Of a stretch of DNA of 64,000 bases, positions 1-7,282 are shown piece after piece. Made by a program: the position numbers and the translations under genes. The stretch's first letter is position 1. The number at the start of each line of letters is the position of its first letter. The notes under the pieces were generated by a model. That model did not search any database and was not told where the DNA came from. It saw only the letters and a program-made list of their open reading frames with translations. Source of the stretch: Cyclobacterium amurskyense (lineage in GTDB: Bacteria > Bacteroidota > Bacteroidia > Cytophagales > Cyclobacteriaceae); the NCBI RefSeq assembly GCF_001050135.1, contig NZ_CP012040.1:5473001-5537000 (forward strand), in the 5' to 3' direction.

Positions 1-349
1 TAAACCCATATCGGTAACTACTATCCTGCACACTACGCCCATCCATCGCCAATCCAAAAGGATAATAGTCTGTAGAGTTAATGACGGAAGCCCAAGTTGA
101 GTCCTGGTCTAAATGGATATTGTCACTTACGACGGCCAGAACATTCCCTAGGTGATTGGACAGTTCGTACTTTTTACCTCCCAGGGTTCGGTAGCCTGGT
201 TTGGATGTGGCCGTCATTAAACCTAGTCGGGAACTTCCATAGATTGATTGTTCTATCAAGGTGTCGTTTTTGTAGACAGCCATGACATTACCGCTTGCAT
301 CACGAACATAAATGGTCGTATCACTTTCCGTTATCTTGGCTATTCCCTC

Positions 350-440
350 CCCTGCACCCTGGCCTCCCGATCCGCTCTACTTCTCGGGACAGGCTCTCCC
401 TAAACAGTCTACCAGACTGTTTCTTAACGGACGGTCCTCA
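350..440 (-). repeat. Palindromic insert a in RHS frame
   Basis: About 90 bp inserted where the RHS frame should read YDAAGN. It contains a perfect hairpin at 404-420 (ACAGTCT / AGACTGT around ACC) and a second arm pair, TCCCGA / TCGGGA, at about 366-388. The flanks TTCTTAACG and CTCTCCCTAAA are shared with insert b. The reading frame is preserved across it, but it supplies the TAG stop at 377-379. Confidence 0.7.
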
Positions 441-552
441 GCAGCATCATATCTAAAATGTACTTCGGAAGTATCGTTTTTGTAAACAGCCCTCACCTTA
501 CCATAGGGTGTCCAAGCAATACTATCTATACCTTCGGCATTGTCTGCAATTC

Positions 553-616
553 TCCCGCACAGCCTGGCTCCTCTCTAAAATGATCCAAAGGGATCATTTT
601 TTAACGCTCGGCCCTC
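553..616 (-). repeat. Palindromic insert c in RHS frame
   Basis: A shorter relative of inserts a and b placed after the YTYDEI of a YD repeat. Its hairpin at 577-600 (AAAATGATCC / GGATCATTTT) has different bases from those of a and b but the same position and the same flanking TTTTAACGnTCGGnCCTCA side. The RHS frame resumes in phase on the far side (ADNAEGIDSIAWTPYGK). It supplies a TAG stop. Confidence 0.6.
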
Positions 617-807
617 AATCTCATCATAGGTGTAATTTTCGGTCTCTGTACCATCCACATTCCTCAGCTTGTTGCTGAAGTCGTAGTATTTATATGTCAA
701 ATCATCACGGATTGTCGTTTCATCCCGCCTCTGTAAAGATATGGATTTTCTATTTAATGATTGTTCGACGAAGTCTTTAAAGCCCTTTTTCAACCAAGTT
801 CAAGTTT

Positions 808-904
808 GGCCTGCCCTGCATTCTGGCCTCCCGATCCACTTTACTTCTCGGGACAGGCTCTCCCTAAAACAGTCCACAGGACTGTTTCTTAACGGTCGGT
901 CCTC
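808..904 (-). repeat. Palindromic insert b in RHS frame
   Basis: Inserted after SYDPN of a YD repeat and closely similar to insert a over its whole length. The hairpin at 869-885 is ACAGTCC / GGACTGT; compared with insert a the last stem pair has changed on both sides (T-A to C-G). A 1-base length difference avoids the TAG present in a, so the frame stays open through it until a TGA at 800-802. Confidence 0.7.
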
Positions 905-1060
905 ATTTGGATCATAACTATAATCCGCATCGTATTTATTTGCACCTGGCGACCTCGAATCAAAGCCAGTGCTTTGTGAACCACTCAAACTTCTGGCCTG
1001 AACGATCCTGTGAAGCTGATCATACCCATATACCATGGCCTGCATGCGTTCCGACTCGCT

Positions 1061-1183
1061 CCCCGCTAGGTGTAGTTTATGCCTTCGTGAGCTGGGTGTA
1101 GGTTTGCAATTACACCCTTCTATCCTTTCCAATTTGCAATTGGAATTGGACGGAATTACCAATGATCCACGATTATCAAACCT
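1061..1183. repeat. Repeat alpha, copy 1 (right-end block of deleted RAYT-type element)
   Basis: About 123 bp beginning CCCCGCTAGGTGTAG and ending near ATCAAACC. It is almost identical to 5177-5299 and 5617-5739 and partly to 6985-7060. It contains a near-palindrome around TCCAATTTGCAATTGGA. It replaces the upstream part of the RHS gene exactly at 1061. Minus-strand open frames through it (starting MVIPSNSNCKLE) recur only because the DNA is repeated. Confidence 0.85.
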
Positions 1184-1244
1184 TCTAATCCATCAAAATT
1201 TCATCTGTTTATAATTGTTTTTAACACTCAGAACTTGCCCCGGT

Positions 1245-1340
1245 TTATCGGGGTGGAATCTCGCATAGCTGATGATCCCTCGGCTTGACGATTTCGTCAT
1301 GCTCGATTTCCTGATCTCTTATTTGATAAACCTCTCCCAT
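1245..1340 (-). pseudogene. RAYT/Y1 transposase N-terminal remnant (copy 1)
   Basis: The minus strand starts MGEVYQIRDQE, the typical beginning of REP-associated tyrosine (Y1, IS200-like) transposases, then continues IEHDEIVKPRDH to a stop; nearly all of the catalytic domain is missing. A parallel copy at 5836-5977 keeps more of the C-terminus, which shows that both are deletion products of one element. A CCCCG/CGGGG hairpin lies at its 3' end (about 1238-1254). Confidence 0.55.
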
Positions 1341-1349
1341 AACTAAAAA

Positions 1350-1800
1350 TAGTCTATCCTTGAATGAATTACAAATGAATGCTGCCCGGGTAACCGAATA
1401 AGGTGTCGTTAATTTGGAGGGGGTCTCAAATATCAGTCAAACGGTATTCAAAATTTTTTCCATTTGTTTACTAAAGGGGGTCTTTCAGAAGCCATTGCAA
1501 ATGGCAAATAAAAGATTTCGTCTTCAAAGTAAGTTAGGGATAACAGGGTGTAGAGGATACACCTAGCCGGGGGACGATATTACCGGTATTTCTAGTCTAT
1601 CCTTGATTGAATTACAAATAAATGCTGCCTGAGTAACTGAATAAAGTGTCGTTGATTTGGATGGGGTCTCAAAATTTTGTCCATTTGTTTACTTGGATAA
1701 GGAGGTCTTTCAGAAGCCATTGCAAATGGCATATAAAAGGTTTCGACTTCAAAGTAAGTTAGGAATAAAAAGGTGTAGAGGATTCTACACCCAGCCGGGG
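1350..1800. repeat. Repeat beta, two tandem copies (left-end block)
   Basis: Two head-to-tail copies with a period of about 243 bp, starting TAGTCTATCCTTGA at 1350 and 1593 and each ending with (A)CAGCCGGGG or CTAGCCGGGGG. A third copy is at 5987-6184. Each contains a near-palindrome GCCATTGCAAATGGC. On the minus strand the block lies upstream of the RAYT N-terminal remnant, so it looks like the 5' end of that element. No coding potential was recognised in it. Confidence 0.8.
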
Positions 1801-1802
1801 TA

Positions 1803-1895
1803 AAACGGAAGTATAAAAAAGTTATCGATGTTATTACTTACGATGACTTACTTAAAAGATTAGATTTCACGATTGGACAAATTCAAAAAATGTGA
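1803..1895 (+). pseudogene. C-terminal fragment of a truncated upstream gene
   Basis: Directly after the beta repeat a frame reads KYKKVIDVITYDDLLKRLDF and ends at TGA 1893-1895, with no start inside unique sequence. The VxVITYDDLLxR pattern resembles the C-terminal end of several restriction-like nuclease families, including DUF4263 (Shedu); this is a weak, short match from memory. It ends just before or overlapping the start of the large gene at 1903, as the first gene of an operon would. I infer that a partner gene was cut off by the repeat. Confidence 0.4.
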
Positions 1896-1902
1896 TTTGT
1901 AT

Positions 1903-4900
1903 ATGGAATTACACAAGCTTTTCTTATTCTCAAAAAACACAGATGCGTTTGCCGCCCAACGGGGATATAATTATCAGACACTCAAGACCCTTGAAATCTG
2001 GGTCAGCAATTTTCTTAACGATATCAAAGAAGATATTTACTGCGAGTTTGAAGAGGATATTTTTCAAAAGGACTTATTGGCCCAAAAACTTACTTTTCGC
2101 CAAATTAAGCTATACTCAAGTAACTTTTCTTTTTCAAGCGAGGAAATTAAAAAATGTATCTGCCATTTTTTTATGCTTCACGTAAAATTAGATTACAATG
2201 ATTTCTCGAAACAATATGTTTTTGAAACTAACACAAGTATTGCACAGAAATATTTAAAAAACGATGCTGATTTGCTAAGAGAGTGGTTTGAGTACCAAAA
2301 TCGATTGGACGAAGGGAAACTTGCAAAATATGCCCAGAAAGTAAAAGACATAGTAACTGAGTATATAGAAGGGCAAAAAAAGGCTTTGAAAGATATAGGT
2401 GGTCTGAAAGAAGCAGTTGATATATTCGAACAGTTGGAAGACTCATTTTGGCAAGAATTTACCAAAATGATAAAATGGAAATTTATTGGAACTTCACCCG
2501 ATGATGAGTTCACTTCCACAAAAGCCAACATAGAGCTAATGATACAGAAATTACCCTACGACACTGTTGAGAGCAATTCGAGGCAAGTTTTCGCGGTACT
2601 GCTAGATGCTGTTTTTATGGTAATTAATGAAGAGCTGGGTAGCGAACGAAAACTAACTTACGATCAACTAGAGCAGAACCTACTTTCAATTGGCGACAAT
2701 GAGGATAAATGGTATTCAGGTAGATACAACTATTACAAAATCATTGACCCCATAGACGAATTCAGAATTGGAGAGTTTTATGAAATTTTAGACCTGGCAA
2801 ACTATTGCCGTAGAAAAAAGTATCTTCACAAACATAAAGATATTTGGAATCCTTTCCTTATTTACTATACACGGAGCATAAAAATAAATCCACTATTCAG
2901 GAGAAAATCCATTTATGAAATAGTATTCCTCAATAATGAGTTTTATGAAGTGGATTATGAAAATCTGATCTTTCGTAAGCGACCGGATGGAAGTTTATTA
3001 GGGTTTGAAGAGGACATTCGCTACTACTTTAGCGACTTTACTATTTTTAAAACTGCTACAGATATAGAAAATGCTCATAATATTATCAGTTTAGTATTTG
3101 TTGCTTCGGAAAATGAAAAATCATTAATAGGGAAAGATGAGCTAAGGAAATGGTTTGTACGACTTTATAGGAAAATCAATCAAAAACTGCTGACTGAAAA
3201 TAATATCAGTGAAAAATGTAATTTACTTGAACAGAAGGGTACTTTCCTCTTAGGGATAAACAGGTTAAGAAATAGAAGCAATACCGAATTTATCAAGTAT
3301 TTTGATGAGATTCTAGCTTTGGTTAAGCAAGCTCCCCTTTTCAAACTATCCCAATTTGGCGATAGAATAGAAAAATATATCAAAATGCAGCTCAATATAG
3401 ATCCTGAAGATGAAATGGGTATTATAGCCTCATTGGAAGATTTTTCTGAGAATCTGTTTCCTTTAGTTGAGAAAAGAGAAGGCAAGGTAAAACTTGCACA
3501 AACACAAGTAAAAAGAGGCTGTAGCTATTTAAATACGACGATTCCGAAAAACTTACTGAGAGCATTAGACTATTTTCATAAGGCTAAGGATAACTACCTG
3601 CAAGAAGACACTATTGAAGGCTTTATCTTAGTGTTGTTAAATATTGCACAGCTTTACAATTCCGTAGGAATGCACTTTGCTGCCAAGAACTACGCACTAG
3701 CTGCGTTTAGAGTGAGTACCAATGAAGAGTTGATTAAAAGAACTGAGAATAGTTTGGCATTGTTGTTTTATTCGGACTTCAAACAAGGATCATGGTTCAA
3801 TGCCCTTAATATTTTTAGTAAGTACATTAATTTAAGATTAGAATCAAATTTTGACGAGGCTGATTCCGAAGGGGAAAGGAGAGCCACGTTTGACGTGGCG
3901 TTTATGTTATATGTAATGAACAGAAGTTCCCACCAGTTTAAATATTTAATCGAAAACTATGTAAGGCACCTTGATTATGTGGGGGAAGATATAATCAAAC
4001 CTATCCAAGAAAGAATAGGTGTAGAACTACAGTCTGAAGATACCTATAATAGGGCAATCGAAAGACATATTGATGATTTTCCACTTAACGATATTGGAAA
4101 AGAGTGTAAAGTTCGTTTTTATGCTTTGGGTAGCTTATGGTGCATCAGCTTTGATAATACACATCAGGTGCGTTCAGTTGCTGAGGAATATATTTCCGCC
4201 ATCCAAACTGTCTTGGCAGAAATTGCTTTGTCTGATGTTGATTTTCATTTGCTTAAATCTACAATTGAAATAGAGTTAACTTTAAGTGATAAATATCTGC
4301 TTCCAGAACAACTTCCATCGAATGAGGTAATAAAGTGGAAAGTTTATATCTGTTTTTCTGATGCAATAGGTGCTGAAAAAATCAACCAACACTCCGCGTT
4401 CAACATGATTTCTTTGCGACTTATGCTGGACAACATTAGCGTTTTGCCACAAACAGAATTTGACGAATTATTTTGGAAATTATTCAAAAAGTCAAGGCTT
4501 TATAGTAAACAGATCGCTATTAACCTTTATCAAAAGATACACAGGGATATTTATGTTGAAAAAGATTTTGAAGCATTTCAAGCCCCATCTTTTGAAAGAG
4601 AACAGCTAAAACTGAATTTCCCAAAAGAAAACAAAGTAATGGTTTGGGAAAGCTCATTAAGTAAGAAATATGATAAAGCATTTAGTTTGGGAGCCATTGA
4701 AAACCGTTTTAATAACATGCGGAAATGTACTTACCTCACGTTGGCAGACCTCGGGAAACAGCCTGATTTCCCTGAATGGCTAAATACTTTAAGAAGTCAG
4801 GGATACAAAGACTGGCAGATATTGATGAATATGCAAAATTTTATGATCAATTACAAAGTACAGCGTTTCGAGAATAATGAATTTAACAATGAGCAAGAAT

Positions 4901-5166
4901 ATGTCGAGCATTTTCAAAAAAAGATGTATGAATATATGAATATGGATGAAAAAAATTGTTATATACAGTTTCCATTGAAAGCTTTCCGGTCAAAAGAATT
5001 TATGGAGCAGTTCAATATAGGTTTACTCGCTGTATTGAAAACCTACGGTCTGGAAACTAAATTGATGACTCCTAATTTTAAGGCTATCAAGGAGTTCTTG
5101 GATGTTAGGTTTAACTTAGGCAATGATGACTTTAATGAAAATAATCCTCTAAGGGATATATATTGA
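1903..5166 (+). CDS. Large protein with DUF4297/Cap4-like PD-(D/E)XK nuclease head and helical repeat tail
   Basis: 1087 residues from ATG 1903; a TTG at 1873 in frame would add ten. Residues about 20-70 show RGYNYQ, then CEFEEDI (E50, E51, D52) and FRQIKLY (Q67-I-K69). This order fits the dsDNA endonuclease domain of DUF4297/Cap4-type anti-phage effectors, with E/D...QxK as the probable metal site. No Walker A motif, SAVED, TIR or membrane segment is visible. Residues about 200-1087 are helix-rich and look TPR-like in places (such as ALDYFHKAKDNYLQEDTIEG), plausibly a sensor region. The gene sits alone between repeat beta (ends 1800) and repeat alpha (starts 5177, ten bases after the stop). 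A defence role is inferred from the domain and the island setting; the family assignment is not verified by search. Confidence 0.6.
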   Translation: MELHKLFLFSKNTDAFAAQRGYNYQTLKTLEIWVSNFLNDIKEDIYCEFEEDIFQKDLLAQKLTFRQIKLYSSNFSFSSEEIKKCICHFFMLHVKLDYNDFSKQYVFETNTSIAQKYLKNDADLLREWFEYQNRLDEGKLAKYAQKVKDIVTEYIEGQKKALKDIGGLKEAVDIFEQLEDSFWQEFTKMIKWKFIGTSPDDEFTSTKANIELMIQKLPYDTVESNSRQVFAVLLDAVFMVINEELGSERKLTYDQLEQNLLSIGDNEDKWYSGRYNYYKIIDPIDEFRIGEFYEILDLANYCRRKKYLHKHKDIWNPFLIYYTRSIKINPLFRRKSIYEIVFLNNEFYEVDYENLIFRKRPDGSLLGFEEDIRYYFSDFTIFKTATDIENAHNIISLVFVASENEKSLIGKDELRKWFVRLYRKINQKLLTENNISEKCNLLEQKGTFLLGINRLRNRSNTEFIKYFDEILALVKQAPLFKLSQFGDRIEKYIKMQLNIDPEDEMGIIASLEDFSENLFPLVEKREGKVKLAQTQVKRGCSYLNTTIPKNLLRALDYFHKAKDNYLQEDTIEGFILVLLNIAQLYNSVGMHFAAKNYALAAFRVSTNEELIKRTENSLALLFYSDFKQGSWFNALNIFSKYINLRLESNFDEADSEGERRATFDVAFMLYVMNRSSHQFKYLIENYVRHLDYVGEDIIKPIQERIGVELQSEDTYNRAIERHIDDFPLNDIGKECKVRFYALGSLWCISFDNTHQVRSVAEEYISAIQTVLAEIALSDVDFHLLKSTIEIELTLSDKYLLPEQLPSNEVIKWKVYICFSDAIGAEKINQHSAFNMISLRLMLDNISVLPQTEFDELFWKLFKKSRLYSKQIAINLYQKIHRDIYVEKDFEAFQAPSFEREQLKLNFPKENKVMVWESSLSKKYDKAFSLGAIENRFNNMRKCTYLTLADLGKQPDFPEWLNTLRSQGYKDWQILMNMQNFMINYKVQRFENNEFNNEQEYVEHFQKKMYEYMNMDEKNCYIQFPLKAFRSKEFMEQFNIGLLAVLKTYGLETKLMTPNFKAIKEFLDVRFNLGNDDFNENNPLRDIY

Positions 5167-5176
5167 ATAGGAAATT

Positions 5177-5299
5177 CCCCCGCTAGGTGTAGTTTATGCC
5201 TTCGTGAGCTGGGTGTAGGTTTGCAACTACACCCTTCTATCCTTTCCAATTTGCAATTGGAATTGGACGGAATTACCAATGATCCACGGTTATCAAACC
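5177..5299. repeat. Repeat alpha, copy 2 (solo)
   Basis: Same block as 1061-1183, starting CCCCGCTAGG and ending at about TATCAAACCC. It stands alone without linker or beta block and separates the large nuclease gene from the RHS tip fragment. Confidence 0.85.
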
Positions 5300-5590
5300 C
5301 CTCTGCTTCTGGTTTTAATAGTTATTTGAGTTCTCTCAGTATATCGCCAATAATCAAATTTACCACCATAGCCATAGTGATTTCCATTGATAAAAATCAC
5401 TATGTTTCCATCAGGATCTATTGCATTGGTAGGCTGGTTAAGTGCGTAAGCATATGGGGTTGTTGCAAAATACAATTCATACATGTTGTCAACAACACTC
5501 CATCATCCAATCGCCGAATCATACATCCTAGCCCCATAATCGCAGTATTGAAGACCTTTGTCCTCGATCAGCTCCTTGCCGAGAGGTACT
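5293..5590 (-). pseudogene. RHS core C-terminal tip fragment with nonsense codon
   Basis: The minus strand reads KELIEDKGLQYCDYGARMYDSAIG, stop, WSVVDNMYELYFATTPYAYA, then LNQPTNAIDPDGN and a short unique tail ending near 5293. This is the end of the RHS repeat-associated core (family pattern GARMYDPAIGRW...SPYAYALNNP...DPDGN), where the toxin tip begins. A TGA at 5503-5505 sits where the family has Arg before Trp, consistent with a CGA to TGA change. The upstream core is replaced by repeat alpha copy 3. It could be an orphan tip module or a fragment of the same RHS gene as 1-1060; it is not functional as it stands. Confidence 0.8.
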
Positions 5591-5616
5591 TATTCGCCTT
5601 TACCCCTCCATATTTA

Positions 5617-5739
5617 CCCCCGCTAGGTGTAGTTTATGCCTTCGTGAGCTGGGTGTAGGTTTGCAAAACACCCTTCTATCCTTTCCAATTTGCAATTGGA
5701 ATTGGACGGAATTACCAATGATTCACGGTTATCAAACCT
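5617..5739. repeat. Repeat alpha, copy 3
   Basis: Same block as 1061-1183. Here it is followed by the same linker as copy 1 (GGAATCTCGCAT, GCTGATGATC) and then by the RAYT remnant and beta block, so 5617-6184 is the most complete copy of the whole unit in the window. Confidence 0.85.
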
Positions 5740-5835
5740 TCTAATCCAGCATAATTTCATCTGTTTACAATAGATTTTTATTAGTCAGATGGAATCTCGC
5801 ATGGCTGATGATCGTCTAATCGCGTAACAATTATG

Positions 5836-5977
5836 TCATGCTCGATTTCTTGCACTCGAAAACATGTAATCCTCTGGTTTTTCCACAATTCCTGCCCTTA
5901 CCGGATTCTCATGAATACAATTCAAATGTGAAAAAATAAACCATCTCCTGATCTCTTATTTGATAAACCTCTCCCAT
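5836..5977 (-). pseudogene. RAYT/Y1 transposase remnant (N- and C-terminal ends joined, copy 3)
   Basis: From 5977 the minus strand reads MGEVYQIRDQEMVYFFTF, matching the start of REP-associated Y1 transposases. In another frame it continues HLNCIHENPVRAGIVEKPED, YMFSSARNRA and a stop at 5836-5838. The INPVRAGxVxxPEDYxxSSAR motif is the hallmark of the family's C-terminus. The central catalytic HUH region and the Tyr are deleted and a frameshift lies between the parts. Copy 1 (1245-1340) has a larger internal deletion. The protein cannot be active; movement would need a full-length RAYT elsewhere. Confidence 0.75.
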
Positions 5978-5986
5978 AACTAAAAA

Positions 5987-6184
5987 TAGTCTATCCTTGA
6001 ATGAATAGCAAATGAATGCTGCCCAATTAACCGAATAAGGTGTCGTCGATTTGGATAGGGTCTCAAAAATTTTGTCCATTTGTTTACTAAAGGAGGTCTT
6101 TCAGAAACCATTGCAAATGGCATAAAAAAAAAGATTTCGACTTCGAAGTAAGTTAGGAATAAAAGGGTGTTGAGGATTCTACAT
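5987..6184. repeat. Repeat beta, copy 3
   Basis: Single copy of the block that is tandem at 1350-1800, ending GGTGTTGAGGATTCTACAT. It contains the same CCATTGCAAATGG palindrome and GATTTCGACTTC stretch. The toxin-antitoxin cassette begins 24 bases further on. Confidence 0.8.
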
Positions 6185-6207
6185 GAAGCCCTGATCTAGC
6201 TCGATGG

Positions 6208-6486
6208 CTATTTATTCCTTTTCGGTTTCCTGGTAGGTTTCTGATAGTTGCTAAAAATATCCGTGACAATAACGATTTCACTATCAACCTTGTAAATGAT
6301 TTTGTAATGATATTCCTGCAAATATCGGTGGCCTTTCCGAAGAGATATCAGGTCATCTTCTACTCTCCCTCTATCCGGATAGTTTTCAAGCGTTTCTGCT
6401 CTGTCAATTATTTTATTTACAATCTCAGTCGCTTTTTCGGCACTGGCTTCCTCTGAATAATGATCGTAAATCTCTTTCAAGCACAT
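6208..6486 (-). CDS. RelE/ParE-family toxin, start codon apparently lost
   Basis: 92 residues from the only ATG (6486). The family pattern is clear: LKEIYDHYSEEAS, KIIDRAETLENYPDRGR, HRYLQEYHYKIIYKV, IVIVTDIF. ParE/RelE toxins block gyrase or cleave mRNA at the ribosome. In-frame codons just upstream (6487-6519) read SREVRFSEWAK, which looks like the normal first beta strand of ParE proteins, but no ATG, GTG or TTG lies between that strand and the antitoxin stop at 6520-6522. A strong AGGGAGGT ribosome site sits about 22 bases from ATG 6486, too far for normal use. The toxin is therefore either truncated, translated from a non-standard start, or inactivated. It lies directly downstream of its antitoxin. 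Confidence 0.8.
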   Translation of the reverse strand: MCLKEIYDHYSEEASAEKATEIVNKIIDRAETLENYPDRGRVEDDLISLRKGHRYLQEYHYKIIYKVDSEIVIVTDIFSNYQKPTRKPKRNK

Positions 6487-6519
6487 TTTCGCCCACTCTG
6501 AAAACCTAACCTCCCTGGA

Positions 6520-6765
6520 TTACCAATGCTTTATTTCTTCCCGGACCTGTTTTGACGTTTTTACACGGCCTTCTCTAATGTCCTTTTCAGACCTTTCCGC
6601 CCTGGATATTAGTTCCTCTTTTGTGATAGCTGTGCCATCGGGTTTATATCCAACAGGTGAAGCTATTTGGTCTGCTTTAATCAGCCCATGAATAAGTTTT
6701 AACACACGATCATCTGCATGTTGAAGGTATTGGCTTATTTCTTCTCGTATTTTAACTGTGTCCAT
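6520..6765 (-). CDS. ParD-like antitoxin of the ParE pair
   Basis: 81 residues from ATG 6765 (MDTVKIREEISQYLQHADDR). An in-frame ATG at 6912 would give 130 residues, but the extra part looks non-coding. The layout matches the Bacteroidota antitoxins that precede ParE: an N-terminal helix with ADDRxLKLIxxL, then GTAITKEELISRAERSEKDI, a K/R-rich GRVKTSKQVREEI and a terminal Trp. It ends 33 bases before the toxin ATG and in the same frame. Antitoxins of this type bind their own promoter; a perfect 15-bp palindrome at 6913-6927 is a possible operator. Confidence 0.75.
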   Translation of the reverse strand: MDTVKIREEISQYLQHADDRVLKLIHGLIKADQIASPVGYKPDGTAITKEELISRAERSEKDIREGRVKTSKQVREEIKHW

Positions 6766-6912
6766 CGGTTTTTTCTTTTCGTTCCCTAAAGTTAACGATT
6801 CCATATTACATTTTGATTGGTTCCAATGGAGGATATTTAAGTTTTTGGCTTTTCTTAGGCGGTAAACAAAAAAGTTCCACCCGATGTATTTCATAATGTT
6901 TTCGGCTGTCAT

Positions 6913-6927
6913 CAGAATAATATTCTG
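6913..6927. promoter_or_regulatory. Perfect palindrome upstream of toxin-antitoxin pair
   Basis: CAGAATAATATTCTG has 7-base perfect arms around one base. It lies about 150 bases upstream of the antitoxin ATG 6765. The position suits an autoregulatory operator, but no promoter elements were clearly recognised nearby. Confidence 0.3.
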
Positions 6928-6984
6928 TTTAGATTTGTCCCTTTAAAGCTAGATAAGGTTTTTTAAATTAAAGTTCATCCCAGT

Positions 6985-7060
6985 CTGGGTGTAGGTTTGC
7001 AAAACACCCTTCTTTTATTTTCAATTTGCAATTGGAATTGGACGGAATTACCAATGATTT
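6985..7060. repeat. Repeat alpha, copy 4 (partial)
   Basis: From CTGGGTGTAGGTTTGCAA to GGAATTACCAATGATT it matches the last two thirds of the alpha block; the first 45 bases are missing. It marks the right limit of the repeat-punctuated island, about 220 bases before the tRNA-Ser gene. Confidence 0.75.
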
Positions 7061-7234
7061 CATCTCATACTTATTCACAGCTATTCTAATCTAATCCAGC
7101 AGATCAAATTTATTTCCCCCTTGCCCTTATGCAACATTTAAAAGTAAAACACTTTGGATTGCATCCTTTTCGCACTATCTATAAGCTGATCCGGAAATTT
7201 ATCCACATCCCCACAAATAGCCCATGACTAAAAA

Positions 7235-7277
7235 AATAAAACCCTAACCTATTGAAAATCAATAAGCTAGGGTTTTA
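7235..7277 (-). terminator. Terminator of tRNA-Ser
   Basis: A long stem, AAAACCCTA-GCTTATTGA pairing with TCAATAGGTTAGGGTTTT, followed on the minus strand by TATTTTTTTAG. It begins six bases after the tRNA 3' end. Confidence 0.75.
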
Positions 7278-7282
7278 TTCAG

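Larger units (their letters stand above)
1..1060 (-). pseudogene. RHS/YD-repeat protein core, broken (continues past left edge)
   Basis: Reading the minus strand from about 1060 down to 1 gives one continuous RHS frame: YD-type units (VYGYDQLHRI, YTYDEI, WTPYGKVRAVY, HFRYDAA) followed by the RHS core signature (YVRDASGNVMAVYKND, GGKKYELSNHLGNVLAVVSD, YYPFGLAMDGR). RHS proteins are large secreted or surface proteins that encapsulate C-terminal toxins. Three in-frame stops break it: TGA at 800-802, TAG at 575-577 and TAG at 377-379. Three short palindromic inserts (350-440, 553-616, 808-904) lie in it, yet the RHS frame is the same on both sides of each. The upstream part of the gene is replaced by a repeat starting at 1061. 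The C-terminal tip lies off the left edge. The RHS identity is secure; any activity is unlikely unless the stops are sequencing errors. Confidence 0.85.

Noticed and set aside
1084..1162. Peptide MVIPSNSNCKLERIEG... shared by several minus-strand frames
   Set aside because: Shared because alpha is repeated DNA; it has no start context or domain and runs into unrelated sequence in each copy.
1350..1800. CRISPR array from the tandem beta repeats
   Set aside because: Only two units of about 243 bp with no short repeat/spacer pattern and no cas genes.
1903..5166. A STAND/Avs-type NTPase in the large protein
   Set aside because: No GxxxxGK(S/T) Walker A or Walker B was found anywhere in the 1087 residues.
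5221..5658. Open frame of 145 codons on the plus strand across repeat alpha and the RHS tip
   Set aside because: It is antisense to the clear RHS tip frame and made of repeat DNA; the same shadow peptide recurs at each alpha copy.
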